This document shows positions 9,765 to 19,641 of a stretch of 64,000 nucleotides of DNA, piece by piece. The notes beneath the pieces are model-generated. The model did not search any database. It was not told where the DNA came from and saw only the letters and a program-made list of their open reading frames with translations. The first letter of the stretch is position 1; the number at the start of each line of letters is the position of its first letter. The translations under genes were made by a program, and so were the position numbers. The DNA comes from Hoeflea phototrophica DFL-43 (GTDB lineage Bacteria > Pseudomonadota > Alphaproteobacteria > Rhizobiales > Rhizobiaceae): the NCBI RefSeq assembly GCF_000154705.2, contig NZ_CM002917.1, positions 1,320,461-1,384,460 on the forward strand, read 5' to 3'.

Positions 9765-9898
9765 ACCGTGGTCGGCAAGCAGTGCCTTGGTTTTTGCACA
9801 ATGGCGTGATTGCTATCTTGTTCGATTGCCGCGCCCGGCGCGGTGTCCTAGGTATTGACGAGCCATCCACGAATCACGTCCCGCTCCCGCGGGGCCAA

Positions 9899-11155
9899 GT
9901 GCAGGATCTGCCCCAATTGTTTGTTTCATTCTTTCCCACGCCCAAGGTGTTCTTTCTGTCGGCAGTGCTCTGGACCGGCATTGCCATGGCCATCTGGTTC
10001 TCCGGCTTCAGTGAGTGGCAGACCGGCCTTGATATCCTGGGTTCCTATGTTCCCGCGGTGATCGAAGGCGAAAGACCTCCGTTTCTCTCCGCCGAGAAGG
10101 CCTGGACCTATATCTATATCGTGGCTTGTGGATTGGTGTTTGTTGCTGGTTGGGCGGTCCGCGAACGCAACAAATGGTTTGCCTGGTCGGTTGGCGGCAC
10201 CACGTTGATCATGTTGTCGACCTATTTCAACGTGCAGATTTCCGTGTTCCTCAATGACTGGTACGGGGCATTTTACGACCTCATTCAGAAGGCTTTGGGT
10301 GAGCCGGGTTCGGTCACGTCGGGGGAGTATTTCGGCAAACTCGCAACCGTAGCCTGGATCCTGATCCCCTACATCATGGTTCTCGTGCTGCTCGATTTCT
10401 TCGTGTCCCACTATGTGTTCCGCTGGCGCACGGCGATGAACAACTACTACATGGAGCACTGGCCCAAGCTCCGATCGGTCGAAGGTGCGGCCCAGCGTGT
10501 GCAGGAAGACACCATGCGCTTCGCCCGCATCGTCGAGGGCCTCGGCGTTTCTTTTGTCCGCTCGATCATGACTCTGATCGCGTTCCTGCCTCTGCTTTAT
10601 ACACTGTCTCAACAGGTCACCGAAATGCCGCTCTTCGGCCAGGTCGATGGATCCCTGGTCTATGTGGCGCTCTTGTCAGCCGCCTTTGGCACGGTTCTGC
10701 TTGCGGTGGTCGGTTTCAAGCTGCCAGGTCTCGAATTCAACAATCAGAAGGTGGAGGCGGCCTACCGCAAGGAGCTGGTCTATGGCGAGGATCATGTCGA
10801 GCGCGCAGCCCCACCGCATGTGACCGAACTGTTCTCCGCCGTCCGGCGCAATTACTACCGGCTCTATTTCCACTATCTCTATTTCGGCATCGCCCGCTGG
10901 TCCTATCTCCAGGCATCGAACTTCGTGCCATTGGTCGCGCTCGGGCCGACCGTGGTGGCGGGCGCAATCACGCTCGGTGTGTTCACCCAGATCAACAACG
11001 CCTTCAACCAGGTCGAGGAAAGCTTCAAGTTCCTTGCCAACTCATGGACCACGATCATCGATCTGATCTCGATCCACAAACGTCTGATCGCCTTCGAGGC
11101 ATTGATCCATGGCGATCCATTGCCCGAGCCCATCGCAGGCGCCGCCAATGCCTGA
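9899..11155 (+). CDS. bacA: BacA/SbmA-type peptide transporter
   Basis: An inner-membrane protein of about 418 residues in the SbmA/BacA family, proton-driven importers of peptides that are needed for chronic host infection by rhizobia and brucellae. The N-terminus reads VSFFPTPKVFF, closely like the BacA start, and the family core is present (NNYYMEHWPKLRSVEGAAQR near residue 180; FTQINNAFNQVEESF near 365). There is no nucleotide-binding domain, so it is BacA rather than BclA. The start is uncertain: GTG 9899 behind GGGG gives the family length; TTG 9917 behind AGGAT matches the BacA N-terminus more exactly; the open frame extends to ATG 9782. Confidence 0.88.
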   Translation: MQDLPQLFVSFFPTPKVFFLSAVLWTGIAMAIWFSGFSEWQTGLDILGSYVPAVIEGERPPFLSAEKAWTYIYIVACGLVFVAGWAVRERNKWFAWSVGGTTLIMLSTYFNVQISVFLNDWYGAFYDLIQKALGEPGSVTSGEYFGKLATVAWILIPYIMVLVLLDFFVSHYVFRWRTAMNNYYMEHWPKLRSVEGAAQRVQEDTMRFARIVEGLGVSFVRSIMTLIAFLPLLYTLSQQVTEMPLFGQVDGSLVYVALLSAAFGTVLLAVVGFKLPGLEFNNQKVEAAYRKELVYGEDHVERAAPPHVTELFSAVRRNYYRLYFHYLYFGIARWSYLQASNFVPLVALGPTVVAGAITLGVFTQINNAFNQVEESFKFLANSWTTIIDLISIHKRLIAFEALIHGDPLPEPIAGAANA

Positions 11156-11213
11156 TCTGGCCATCTAGGCCCGATCCGGGGCGGTCAGCGCTTGCAGCGG
11201 ATTTGCGAGGCGG

Positions 11214-12257
11214 TCAGCTGTCAGGTTTTGATGAAGAGGGGGCCATGCGATCGATGGCCTCCTGATAGCTCACACAGGCGACTTCGGGTTGCCCGCAGAC
11301 CTCTCCGGCGAAGCGTTCGAGCGCACGCCAATAGGCGCCGCCGTTCATTTCGACGAAATGAAACCCGAGCTGCAACGGCCGGCGCTCGCCGGAATTTTCC
11401 GCTTCGAACGCGGCCCGGAAGGCGGCCAGTGCGCGCTCTTCGAATTCCTCTGATTTGGATGGGTTTTCCAGCCCACCTGAATGCCGCACGAACAGATTGT
11501 AATCCATCGCGATAATCGGGCGCTGCCTCGGCCCCTCTGCAATAAGCGGCAGTGCGAATCGCGCCACCTTCTGGCTTGTGTCGGGCTTCACTGGTCCGCG
11601 CGAGACTGTGCTGGCGTCATAGCGCAGTCCATGGGCTTCAAGCGCCGCAAACAGTCCTTTGCCGGTCGAAAGATAGGGCGCGCGAAACCCCTTGATGGTC
11701 GAGGTCGAAAAATCGGCCCAGCCGGCCGGCGGCTCAGCACCGTTTTTTTTCCAGGCCTGCGCCAGAACCGCGTCAAACTGAGCGAACTCGTCGAGCCATT
11801 GTGTCCTGCTCCAGTCCTTGCCATCGAAATGGCCGCAGCCATGGCTTCCGATCTCGTGGCCGGACTGGTGTGCGGTCCAGATATGGCCGAGCCGCGAAAG
11901 CACATCGGCCTTGTCCGGCGCGAAGCCGACATTGGAGCGCCCAGCGGAATGCCCCGGCGCCCTGTAGCTCTTGCGCTCGTCCTTGCTGATCAGAAATGTG
12001 CAGGAGAGAAAATACGTGAATTTTGCGCCGGTGCGTTTCCCAAGCCCGAGGCTGCGCTCCCAGAGCCGGTTGTCATGCGCGCCATCGAAGGAAATCAGCA
12101 CCAGTTGATCAGGCCGCTCGGCCTGGCCGTCTCGTCCCTGTGACGCGTCAGCGGATGCGGCGCGAGCTGACGTTAAGGCCAGGCTAAGTGCGGCAATCAG
12201 GCTGCCGTAGAGAAGGGTAGGTGCGGCCCGTAGGGCCAATGGGGCAGGGAGTGGCAT
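11214..12257 (-). CDS. Secreted polysaccharide deacetylase (NodB-like)
   Basis: A 347-residue protein with a long N-terminal signal peptide ending near SARAASA (about residue 35). The NodB-type metal motif appears as ISFDGAHDN near residue 53, and a second motif as IGSHGCGHFDG near residue 135, where the two His are the expected metal ligands. A Tyr/Asp-rich stretch IIAMDYNLF near 245 follows. The classical TFDDG is altered to SFDGA, so the family assignment is good but the substrate (peptidoglycan, chitin-like or exopolysaccharide) is open. It converges with the bacA gene. Confidence 0.82.
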   Translation of the reverse strand: MPLPAPLALRAAPTLLYGSLIAALSLALTSARAASADASQGRDGQAERPDQLVLISFDGAHDNRLWERSLGLGKRTGAKFTYFLSCTFLISKDERKSYRAPGHSAGRSNVGFAPDKADVLSRLGHIWTAHQSGHEIGSHGCGHFDGKDWSRTQWLDEFAQFDAVLAQAWKKNGAEPPAGWADFSTSTIKGFRAPYLSTGKGLFAALEAHGLRYDASTVSRGPVKPDTSQKVARFALPLIAEGPRQRPIIAMDYNLFVRHSGGLENPSKSEEFEERALAAFRAAFEAENSGERRPLQLGFHFVEMNGGAYWRALERFAGEVCGQPEVACVSYQEAIDRMAPSSSKPDS

Positions 12258-12341
12258 GCTGGTGGCAACCCGTCATTACGCGCAATCAGAACATTGAAAG
12301 GAGGTTTGCCCGCCAATTGCGGCGGTCCTGTGAACGTCCGC

Positions 12342-12674
12342 TCAGGATGCGCAGCGAACGCATTTTTCAGCCATAGGGTCGATCTCCAGCCGTTTACCGG
12401 CAATGGGCTCGCCGCATTCGGCGCAAAACCCATACTCACCATCGGCCAGCCGGCGTTCGGCCATCTCGATCCGAACCAGGTCGCGCTTGCGGGCGCGCTC
12501 CTGTGCCTGCGCCATTTGCTGCTGCTGCATCGCGTCCATGCGCGAAAGCCTGCCGACCGATTGCTGGTCAAGCGTCACCGGCGCGCGCGCCTCCTCGCTC
12601 ATCTCCGACATGGCTTCGAGCTCTCGTTTCTTCTCGGCAAGCCGCTTGCGTGCAGTCTCAAGGTCCGGTTCCAT
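12342..12674 (-). CDS. DksA/TraR-family zinc-finger protein
   Basis: A 110-residue protein with a long charged, coiled-coil-like N-terminal half and a C-terminal C4 zinc finger CAEC...CVRC (GFCAECGEPIAGKRL near residue 82). It is shorter than DksA (about 150), as are many TraR/DksA-like proteins that enter the RNA polymerase secondary channel. The coil tip lacks a clear DxxDxA motif, so ppGpp-linked regulation cannot be assumed. ATG 12674 is used; a TTG one codon upstream is also open. Confidence 0.85.
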   Translation of the reverse strand: MEPDLETARKRLAEKKRELEAMSEMSEEARAPVTLDQQSVGRLSRMDAMQQQQMAQAQERARKRDLVRIEMAERRLADGEYGFCAECGEPIAGKRLEIDPMAEKCVRCAS

Positions 12675-12862
12675 CAAGGTATCATGGAGCAGAGAAGCCT
12701 GCCGGACAAACCCCGATGACTTGGCCGCGCCACCTGAGGCGCTTCGTGCGGCAATTGGCGCCGGGCAATGTTGTCATCAGACAGCTTTGATAAATGGGCT
12801 TGCCGGGCTATGTTGATGCAGGTTTTGGCCGGAGGAACCGGTTGCCACATGGGAGTTCAGGA

Positions 12863-13450
12863 ATGATCTGGCTGATTGTCGGGCTTGTGCTGTTTTTGGG
12901 AGTTCATTCGGTCCGCATCGTTGCGCCCGAGTTCCGCCAGTCGCAGATTGAGGCGCGCGGGCTCAATGCCTGGAAAGGCATGTATACCGCTGTGTCGCTT
13001 CTTGGGTTCCTGGTCCTGGTCTGGGGCTATGGTCAGGCGCGCCTGGATCCGGTTGTCTTTTGGGTTGCACCGGCATGGGTGAGCCACGTGGTCCTCCTGG
13101 CGATGCTCTTCGCCATGATTTTTCTGGTGGCGTCCCAGGTGCCCGCAGGCAAGATCAAGGCGGCAGTGAAGCATCCCATGCTGCTGGCCGTGAAGATCTG
13201 GGCGCTGGTTCATCTGCTGGCCAATGGCGATCTGGCATCGTTGTTCTTGTTCGGTGGCTTTCTGGCCTGGGCCGTTGTGGACCGGATTTCGGAGAAGAAG
13301 CGCCTTCAGGCCGGTCTGACAAGCAATCCCGTCGCCGGCCCGATCAAATGGGATCTGGTTTCGGTTGTTGGCGGACTGGCGCTCTATGTCGCATTCGTGA
13401 TCTGGCTGCACCGTTGGTTCTTTGGCGTGTCTCCGATCATCGGAATGTGA
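12863..13450 (+). CDS. NnrU-family integral membrane protein
   Basis: A 195-residue polytopic protein with five or six hydrophobic segments. It begins WLIVGLVLFLGVHSVRIV and contains HPMLLAVKIWALVHLLANGD in the middle, a pattern characteristic of the NnrU family, first noted near denitrification genes and of unknown biochemical role. There are no denitrification genes in this window. ATG 12863 has GGGAG upstream. It is divergent from the DksA-like gene. Confidence 0.85.
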   Translation: MIWLIVGLVLFLGVHSVRIVAPEFRQSQIEARGLNAWKGMYTAVSLLGFLVLVWGYGQARLDPVVFWVAPAWVSHVVLLAMLFAMIFLVASQVPAGKIKAAVKHPMLLAVKIWALVHLLANGDLASLFLFGGFLAWAVVDRISEKKRLQAGLTSNPVAGPIKWDLVSVVGGLALYVAFVIWLHRWFFGVSPIIGM

Positions 13451-13582
13451 TGCCTGTCGCCAACGGTTTAGGTGCTTTCGTGAGCTCCCCCCCCTTACAG
13501 AAGCTGCAAAATCCGCTAAAAGGCCACACGAAACGCCCGATGTGGCATGACTTTGAGAGGACCGGTCTCTGCCGGTAACGCG

Positions 13583-14254
13583 ATGAGCGACGACAATTCA
13601 ACCTTTGTGCGCGAGGTCAATGACGACCTTCGTTCGGATTACTTCAAGGCGCTGTGGGCGCGGTTCCGCTTTGTCATTATCGGCGCGGCCATCGCGATCG
13701 TGGCCGTCACCGCCGGTCTGCGTGGCTGGGAATACTGGCAGGAAAGCACCGCTGCGAAATCCGGCGACGCATTCCTAGCAGCGCTCGAACTGGCCCGCGA
13801 CGGCAACACCGATGCAGCCCTCGCCGGTTTCCAGGAACTGGAAGCGACCGGGCATGGTTCCTATCCGGTTCTGGCGCGCATGCGCGCAGCCACAGTTCTG
13901 GCGGATCAGGGCGATTCGGCAGCTGCCATTTCCGCCTTCTCCTCCATCGGCAAGGACGCGTCGCAGCCAACCGCCATTCGCGATGCAGCGCGGATGCGCG
14001 CAGCCTACCTTTTGGTCGATCACGGCAGCTATGATGATGTCTCGGCTGAGGTCGAGGTGCTCGCTGTTCCCGGCAATGCCGCCCGCCACGCAGCTCGTGA
14101 GGCACTGGGCCTGGCTGCCTTCAAGGCAGGCGATCTTGCCAAGGCGTCTGAATGGTTCAATGAAGTTATAAATGACAATCAGACGCCACGCGGCGTTGCA
14201 AATCGCGCACGTGTGATCCTCGATCTGATTGCCGCCCGCGGCGGTGCGTCCTGA
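13583..14254 (+). CDS. YfgM-like membrane-anchored TPR protein
   Basis: A 223-residue protein with a cytoplasmic N-terminal stretch, one transmembrane helix (FVIIGAAIAIVAVTAGL, about residues 31-47) and a helical repeat region outside. This is the architecture of YfgM/Ancillary SecYEG translocon subunit proteins. In Escherichia coli yfgM lies close upstream of der, and here der follows after 39 bases, which supports the match. ATG 13583 is chosen; a TTG/GTG-type reading from 13547 would add 12 residues. Confidence 0.82.
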   Translation: MSDDNSTFVREVNDDLRSDYFKALWARFRFVIIGAAIAIVAVTAGLRGWEYWQESTAAKSGDAFLAALELARDGNTDAALAGFQELEATGHGSYPVLARMRAATVLADQGDSAAAISAFSSIGKDASQPTAIRDAARMRAAYLLVDHGSYDDVSAEVEVLAVPGNAARHAAREALGLAAFKAGDLAKASEWFNEVINDNQTPRGVANRARVILDLIAARGGAS

Positions 14255-14293
14255 GCGTGAGCCCCGGGCCGGGCCTTCGGGCAAGGAGCTAGC

Positions 14294-15793
14294 ATGAGCC
14301 TCACCCTTGCCATTGTCGGGCGTCCGAATGTCGGCAAATCCACACTGTTCAACCGGCTCGCCGGCCGTAAGCTGGCGCTGGTCGACGACACTCCGGGCGT
14401 GACCCGCGACCGCCGGCCGGGCGATGCGCGGCTGGTCGATCTGCGTTTCACCATGATCGACACGGCGGGTCTCGAAGTCTCCGGGCCCGATACGCTTGAA
14501 GGCCGCATGCGCGCCCAGACCGAAGCAGCCATTGATGAAGCCGATGGCGCAATGTTCCTGATCGATGCCAAGGCGGGCCTCACTCCTGCCGACGAATTGC
14601 TGGCCGATATCCTGCGCAAACGCGGCAAGCCGGTGGTGCTGGTCGCCAACAAGGCCGAGGCCAAGGGCTCCGAATCAGGCATGCTCGATGCCTGGCGGCT
14701 GGGGCTTGGTGAGCCTTGCCCGGTCTCCGCCGAGCATGGCGGCGGGATGCTCGATCTGCGTGATGCGATCGTTGAGGCGTTTGGCGAAGAGCGGTGTTTT
14801 CCTTCCAAGGACAGCGCCTTTGCCGACGCCGTCACCAATATTGATATTCCCACATCCGTTGATGAGGATGACGAAGGTCCCGAATATGACGAGACCAAGC
14901 CGTTGCGCGTCGCCATTGTCGGACGGCCCAATGCCGGCAAGTCGACGCTGATCAACCAGTTTCTCGGACAGGACCGGCTGCTGACCGGTCCCGAGGCCGG
15001 TATCACCCGTGATTCCATTGCCGTCGATTTCGAATGGAAGGGGCGCAAGATCAAGCTGTTCGACACAGCTGGTCTGCGCCGCAAGGCCCGCGTTCAGGAA
15101 AAGCTCGAGAAGCTCTCGGTTGCCGACGCGCTGCGCGCCATCCGCTTTGCCGAAGTGGTGGTGATCGTGTTCGATTCCACCATCCCCTTTGAAAAACAGG
15201 ATCTGCAGATCGCTGATCTGGTCGTGCGCGAAGGCCGGGCGCCGGTGATTGCCTTCAACAAGTGGGATCTGATCGACAACCGCCAGGAAAAGCTCGCCGA
15301 ACTGCGCGAGATGACCGACCGGCTGCTGCCGCAGATCCGCGGCATCCGAGCCGTTACCGTGGCGGGTCAGACCGGCGAGGGGCTCGAACGGCTGATGGAA
15401 AACATCGCGCTCGTCCACCGGGTCTGGAACAAGCGCATTTCCACCGCCAAGCTCAACCGCTGGCTGGATCACACCCAGGGCCATCATCCGCCCCCGGCGG
15501 TGTCGGGCCGCAGGCTCAAGCTCAAATACATGACCCAGATAAAGGCGCGGCCGCCGGGCTTCATGATTTCCTGCACCCGCCCTGAGGCGGTGCCTGAATC
15601 CTACACCCGTTACCTCATCAATTCCCTGCGCGCGGATTTTGAAATGCCGGGCGTGCCCCTGCGCGTGGTCTACCGCAGCGGCGACAATCCATTTGCGCCC
15701 AAGGACGGCAAGGCCAGGCGGCCCTCGCTGATGCCGAAAAAATCCGCCACCAAGGGCAAATCCGGAAAGCCGGGCGGAAAGCGCCGCGGCTGA
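14294..15793 (+). CDS. der: GTPase Der (EngA), ribosome assembly factor
   Basis: A 499-residue double GTPase required for 50S subunit assembly. Two G domains in tandem are visible: G1 motifs GRPNVGKST (near residue 8) and GRPNAGKST (near 210), G3 DTAGL in each, and G4 NKAE and NKWD. The C-terminal KH-like domain ([17 protein letters not shown]) follows, ending in a basic Lys-rich tail. The length is at the upper end for the family because of an acidic linker between the G domains, which is common in alphaproteobacteria. AAGGAG-type site at 14283-14287. Confidence 0.97.
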   Translation: MSLTLAIVGRPNVGKSTLFNRLAGRKLALVDDTPGVTRDRRPGDARLVDLRFTMIDTAGLEVSGPDTLEGRMRAQTEAAIDEADGAMFLIDAKAGLTPADELLADILRKRGKPVVLVANKAEAKGSESGMLDAWRLGLGEPCPVSAEHGGGMLDLRDAIVEAFGEERCFPSKDSAFADAVTNIDIPTSVDEDDEGPEYDETKPLRVAIVGRPNAGKSTLINQFLGQDRLLTGPEAGITRDSIAVDFEWKGRKIKLFDTAGLRRKARVQEKLEKLSVADALRAIRFAEVVVIVFDSTIPFEKQDLQIADLVVREGRAPVIAFNKWDLIDNRQEKLAELREMTDRLLPQIRGIRAVTVAGQTGEGLERLMENIALVHRVWNKRISTAKLNRWLDHTQGHHPPPAVSGRRLKLKYMTQIKARPPGFMISCTRPEAVPESYTRYLINSLRADFEMPGVPLRVVYRSGDNPFAPKDGKARRPSLMPKKSATKGKSGKPGGKRRG

Positions 15794-15984
15794 TTCCTTC
15801 GGCGCAGCTGTCGCTGCGTTGATCCTGCAAGTGTTGCCTGGCAGCCTTCACATCTCTGGATGAGGTCTGGGCTTGTCGAGGGTGTCTGCCCGCCCTGAAA
15901 TGACCACAAGCCGGTCCAAGCGAAGCCGGATTTTGCGCGCAGAAACCGCGCCTGGCCATGCAATTGACCACAACAGCATCCGCA

Positions 15985-16013
15985 TTAACGCTCCATCAAG
16001 GTTAATGCTCCAT
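15985..16013 (+). repeat. Short direct and inverted repeats upstream of the cell-wall hydrolase
   Basis: The 12-mer TTAACGCTCCAT at 15985-15996 recurs as TTAATGCTCCAT at 16002-16013, 17 bases on. The same stretch holds a perfect 8-base inverted repeat, GCATTAAC at 15982-15989 and GTTAATGC at 16001-16008. It sits about 50-80 bases ahead of the hydrolase start and may be a regulator-binding site; no known consensus is claimed. Confidence 0.4.
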
Positions 16014-16062
16014 TCTGTTCTGCAGTGTTCAGTTGCGTTTGTTGTGTTCCGGAGTAGTTGTC

Positions 16063-17241
16063 TTGCGTCAGAAGCGTCGTATGTCCGCCAGCGGCCATTC
16101 CCTGCTTGGCCGTCTGTCCGCGCCGGTCCTTTTTGGCCTGGCCGCCTTTTTGTCGACACCGACCATCACATCCCATGCCGACATGACGGCGATGCTTGCC
16201 GGCGGCGAAGGATCCGAAACCCGCTGGAAAACCAATCTGACAGCGTCACCCGCGGGATCGATCCAGGCGGCGGAAATCACCTTTACCGATCCGATCCTGA
16301 CGTCATCCACGGTTTCCGGAGCCGGTGTGGTTCTGCCCAATGGCGACAAGATCGCGTTTCAGGGCAAGATTGGCGCCATGGATGCGCGTCCGGACGCCGA
16401 AAGGGTGACCCGCCACCTCAAGAAGGGCCGGGTGGTGACGGTCGCGCCGGTGAGCCCGCCCAAGGATTTTTCTGCAGGAAGCGTTCTCGAACGCCAGTCG
16501 AGCCTGTTGCGCCCGACACTCGACGGCAAACAGGCAATGGCCTTCCTCAAGCCCGACATTCGCGGCAAGGAAATCGAGATTGCCACCGCCTTTTACACAA
16601 AGGGCGAGGCCAAGCGTGATCCCCAGGTGCCGGCGATGCTGGCCAGCCTGGTCACCAACGACAATCCCGACATTCTGGCCACAGCCTATGCGCCCGCGAA
16701 GCCGGACTATGCGCGCCAGTCTCCGTTCAGCTCGATACTGCGCGAAGAAACCCGGCGCGGCCGCTTCATTCCGCCGGTGACCCCTGAGGACCATGCCTGG
16801 GCGGCCACGGCGCTTCCTGCGCACACATTCTCCGAATCAGAACAGCGCTGCCTTGCCGCCGGCATCTATTTCGAAGCCCGCGGCGAATCCGTGGAAGGCC
16901 AGGCCGCCGTTGCACAGGTGATTCTCAACCGGGTCCGCAATCCGACCTATCCGAAGACGATCTGCGGCGTCGTTTACCAGAACAAGACCTGGCGCAACCG
17001 CTGCCAGTTTTCCTTTGCCTGCGATGGAATCAAGGACCGGGTCCGGTCGCCCAAGCACTGGGATATGGCCGAGGAAATCGCGCTGGCGACCACCGCAGGC
17101 AAGATCTGGCTTGATCAGGTGGGGTCTTCGACTCACTACCACGCCACCTATGTGAACCCGCCCTGGGCCCACAGAATGCGCCGCGTAGGCAAAATCGGCC
17201 TGCATATTTTCTACGTCACATATGGCGGCGGCTGGTCCTGA
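16063..17241 (+). CDS. SleB-type cell-wall hydrolase
   Basis: An exported protein of about 392 residues. After a basic N-terminus and a hydrophobic segment (LSAPVLFGLAAFLSTPTI) comes a poorly conserved middle, then a C-terminal Hydrolase_2 (SleB) domain from about residue 265: AAGIYFEARGESVEGQAAVA, with the catalytic Glu in YFEARGE, then VILNRVRNP and FSFACDG. The family cleaves peptidoglycan. TTG 16063 has an ideal GGAG eight bases upstream; ATG 16081 is the alternative. The operator-like repeats at 15982-16013 lie just upstream. Confidence 0.88.
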   Translation: MRQKRRMSASGHSLLGRLSAPVLFGLAAFLSTPTITSHADMTAMLAGGEGSETRWKTNLTASPAGSIQAAEITFTDPILTSSTVSGAGVVLPNGDKIAFQGKIGAMDARPDAERVTRHLKKGRVVTVAPVSPPKDFSAGSVLERQSSLLRPTLDGKQAMAFLKPDIRGKEIEIATAFYTKGEAKRDPQVPAMLASLVTNDNPDILATAYAPAKPDYARQSPFSSILREETRRGRFIPPVTPEDHAWAATALPAHTFSESEQRCLAAGIYFEARGESVEGQAAVAQVILNRVRNPTYPKTICGVVYQNKTWRNRCQFSFACDGIKDRVRSPKHWDMAEEIALATTAGKIWLDQVGSSTHYHATYVNPPWAHRMRRVGKIGLHIFYVTYGGGWS

Positions 17242-17391
17242 TCCCTGCCGCCAGCCGCGCCCTGCCATCTGCGTGAGTCTGACGCACCTGGTGAAGTTTT
17301 TCTGATACTTCCGTAGCGGTGGTCTGGCCACTCGTTCTAAGTAATTGAATTTTATTATAAAAATTGGCGTTGCAGATAGCTGTGGCGCGCC

Positions 17392-17420
17392 TTGACTATA
17401 ACCAAGCCTAAAACTATGTT
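17392..17420 (+). promoter_or_regulatory. Predicted sigma70-type promoter of the atp F0 operon
   Basis: TTGACT at 17392-17397 and TATGTT at 17415-17420 are separated by 17 bases, about 60 bases ahead of atpI. The upstream stretch 17341-17365 is AT-rich, unlike its surroundings. The match is by eye and no transcription start is known. Confidence 0.5.
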
Positions 17421-17480
17421 GCGCCCGACTTCAAAGCGGCCTTTTTGTGGCCGTTGCTGGCATGTCAGGAGTGCGCCTTC

Positions 17481-17885
17481 ATGGATGAAAAGCGCGGGTC
17501 CGACCACCCGGAGACCCCGGGTAACAGCGACGGTGGCGAAACCGGCCGATCAGAAAGCCTTGAGGCCCGTAGACAGCGACTGGACGCCGAACTTCTCGCC
17601 CGCCGCAAGGTGGAGGTTGAAAAGGCACCAAACCAGGAAGCTGCCAAGGGTTTCGCGCTTGCGATCAAATTGTCGAGCGAGTTCATCGCCGGCGTGATCG
17701 TTGGAGCGCTTCTGGGCTATCTGATAGATCGTTTTGCGGGCACAGCGCCCTGGGGCATGATTGTTTTTCTGCTCCTTGGGTTTTGTGCCGGAGTACTCAA
17801 TGTGTTGCGCTCAACCGGCGCGGTGGCCCAGTCCGATGGGACGGGGCGTGGCCAGTCCGGTGGACGCGGGGACGAAGACAAGTAG
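17481..17885 (+). CDS. atpI: AtpI-type ATP synthase assembly protein
   Basis: A 134-residue protein with a charged N-terminal 60 residues and two transmembrane helices (about 68-90 and 95-115: [18 protein letters not shown], then [17 protein letters not shown]). This is the AtpI/AtpZ family, which helps assemble the c-ring. It is the first gene of the F0 operon and ends 40 bases before atpB. AGGAG lies ten bases ahead of ATG 17481. Confidence 0.9.
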   Translation: MDEKRGSDHPETPGNSDGGETGRSESLEARRQRLDAELLARRKVEVEKAPNQEAAKGFALAIKLSSEFIAGVIVGALLGYLIDRFAGTAPWGMIVFLLLGFCAGVLNVLRSTGAVAQSDGTGRGQSGGRGDEDK

Positions 17886-17925
17886 ATACGTCCGGCAGGC
17901 CCGGACAGCGAGAAAGAGGCATCAG

Positions 17926-18675
17926 GTGGCCAACGATCCGATTAGTCAGTTCCAGATCAGCAAAATCGTGCCTATCGAAATTGGCGGTCTGGACTTGTCC
18001 TTCACCAATTCGTCGCTGTTCATGGTGGCGACAGTTGCAGTGGCTGCCGGCTTTTTGTTCATGACCACGGCAAACCGCGGTCTCGTGCCCTCACGGCTTC
18101 AGTCGATCTCGGAAATGTCCTACGAATTCGTGGCGTCGATGCTTCGAGACGGGGCGGGGTCGCAAGGCATGCGCTTCTTCCCGATGGTGTTTTCGCTGTT
18201 CATGTTCATTCTGGTGGCGAACCTGTTGGGCATGTTCCCCTATTTCTTCACCGTCACCAGCCATCTGATCGTGACCTTCGCTCTTGCGATGCTGGTGATC
18301 GGCACAGTCATCGTCTACGGCTTCTGGAAGCACGGCCTGCATTTCCTCAATCTGTTCGTGCCATCCGGCGTGCCCGGCGTGCTTATGCCCCTTGTGGTCA
18401 TGATCGAGGTTATCTCCTTCCTGTCGCGCCCGATCAGCCTTTCGGTTCGTCTTTTCGCCAACATGCTGGCGGGTCACATCACGCTCAAGGTGTTTGCCGG
18501 CTTCGTCGTGTCGCTTGGCAGCATGGGCGCGCTCGGCATCGGCGGCGCCATCCTGCCGCTGATCATGACCGTCGCGCTGACCGCTCTCGAATTCCTCGTT
18601 GCCTTCCTTCAGGCCTATGTCTTTGCGGTGCTGACTTGCATGTACCTCAACGACGCCCTGCATCCAGGCCACTAG
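17926..18675 (+). CDS. atpB: ATP synthase F0 subunit a
   Basis: A 249-residue multi-helix membrane protein forming the proton half-channels. The essential Arg is in [14 protein letters not shown] near residue 187. The GTG at 17926 is chosen as start because GAGG lies six bases upstream and the protein then begins [11 protein letters not shown], as in other rhizobial AtpB; the open frame extends much further upstream but overlaps atpI. Confidence 0.96.
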   Translation: MANDPISQFQISKIVPIEIGGLDLSFTNSSLFMVATVAVAAGFLFMTTANRGLVPSRLQSISEMSYEFVASMLRDGAGSQGMRFFPMVFSLFMFILVANLLGMFPYFFTVTSHLIVTFALAMLVIGTVIVYGFWKHGLHFLNLFVPSGVPGVLMPLVVMIEVISFLSRPISLSVRLFANMLAGHITLKVFAGFVVSLGSMGALGIGGAILPLIMTVALTALEFLVAFLQAYVFAVLTCMYLNDALHPGH

Positions 18676-18742
18676 GACTACAAATCACCGGCGGATCCCC
18701 GCCAAGACAGTTGCATCCATCCCATTCCAAAGGAGCTCTATC

Positions 18743-18970
18743 ATGGAAGCAGAAGCAGCAAAGTACATCGGCGCCGGCATCGCATGCCTCGGCATGGGCG
18801 GCGCAGGCATCGGCCTGGGCAACATCTTCGGCAGCTACCTGTCGGGCGCTCTGCGCAATCCTTCGGCAGCTGACGGCCAGTTCGGCCGCCTGATCTTCGG
18901 CTTCGCCGTGACCGAAGCGTTGGGCATCTTCTCGCTGCTCGTCGCTCTCCTTCTGCTCTTCGCCGTCTAA
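18743..18970 (+). CDS. atpE: ATP synthase F0 subunit c
   Basis: A 75-residue hairpin of two membrane helices. The glycine-rich first helix ([17 protein letters not shown]), the polar loop RNP at residues 38-40 and the proton-binding Glu58 in FAVTEALG are all present, so it forms the rotor ring. An AAAGGAG site precedes the ATG. No sodium-type ligand pattern is evident; a proton-driven enzyme is expected. Confidence 0.97.
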   Translation: MEAEAAKYIGAGIACLGMGGAGIGLGNIFGSYLSGALRNPSAADGQFGRLIFGFAVTEALGIFSLLVALLLLFAV

Positions 18971-19038
18971 TCGACGTTTGAAGATCTAGGCTTGCCGCGC
19001 CGGAATTCTCCGGCGTGGCAGTTCATCTGGAGGTGACC

Positions 19039-19626
19039 ATGTTTGTTGTGACACCGGCTTACGCCGAGTCCAACCCCACCGAAGGGACACATTCGGAAGC
19101 CGGGACTCCCGGCGGCGACGCCCATGGTGGCGGCGGCGTGTTCCCGCCCTTCGATCAATCGACGTTCGCCTCGCAGCTTCTGTGGCTGGCGATCACCTTC
19201 GGGCTGTTCTACCTGCTGATGTCGCGGGTCGTCGTTCCCCGGATTGGCGGAATTCTCGAGCACCGGCGCGACCGGATCGCTCAGGATCTCGACGAAGCCA
19301 ATCGCCTGAAGGAAGAAGCCGACGCAGCAATTGCCGCCTATGAGCAGGAATTGGCCGAGGCACGCAAGAAGTCATCGGCAATTGCCGAGGCCGCTCGCGA
19401 AAAGGCAAAGTCTGCAGCGGACGCCGAACGGGCCGCAACGGAAGCCGAACTGTCTGCCAAGATGGCTGATGCGGAAAAGAGCATCGCCGCCATCAAGGCC
19501 AAGGCGCTCGGTGACGTCGACACGATTGCCCAGGACACCGCCACCGATCTGGTCAAGCACTTGCTCGGCGGAACCGTGACAAAAGCCGAGGTCGCAGCCG
19601 CGATCCGTGCTGCGTCCGGCAAGTAA
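19039..19626 (+). CDS. atpF': ATP synthase F0 subunit b'
   Basis: A 195-residue peripheral-stalk subunit: a 45-residue N-terminal extension rich in Gly and His, one membrane helix ([20 protein letters not shown], about residues 55-75) and a long Ala/Glu/Lys coiled coil. Paired b' and b genes are usual in alphaproteobacteria. ATG 19039 has GGAGG just upstream; a GTG at 19015 in frame is less likely. Confidence 0.94.
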   Translation: MFVVTPAYAESNPTEGTHSEAGTPGGDAHGGGGVFPPFDQSTFASQLLWLAITFGLFYLLMSRVVVPRIGGILEHRRDRIAQDLDEANRLKEEADAAIAAYEQELAEARKKSSAIAEAAREKAKSAADAERAATEAELSAKMADAEKSIAAIKAKALGDVDTIAQDTATDLVKHLLGGTVTKAEVAAAIRAASGK

Positions 19627-19641
19627 GCGGGAGAAACGATT

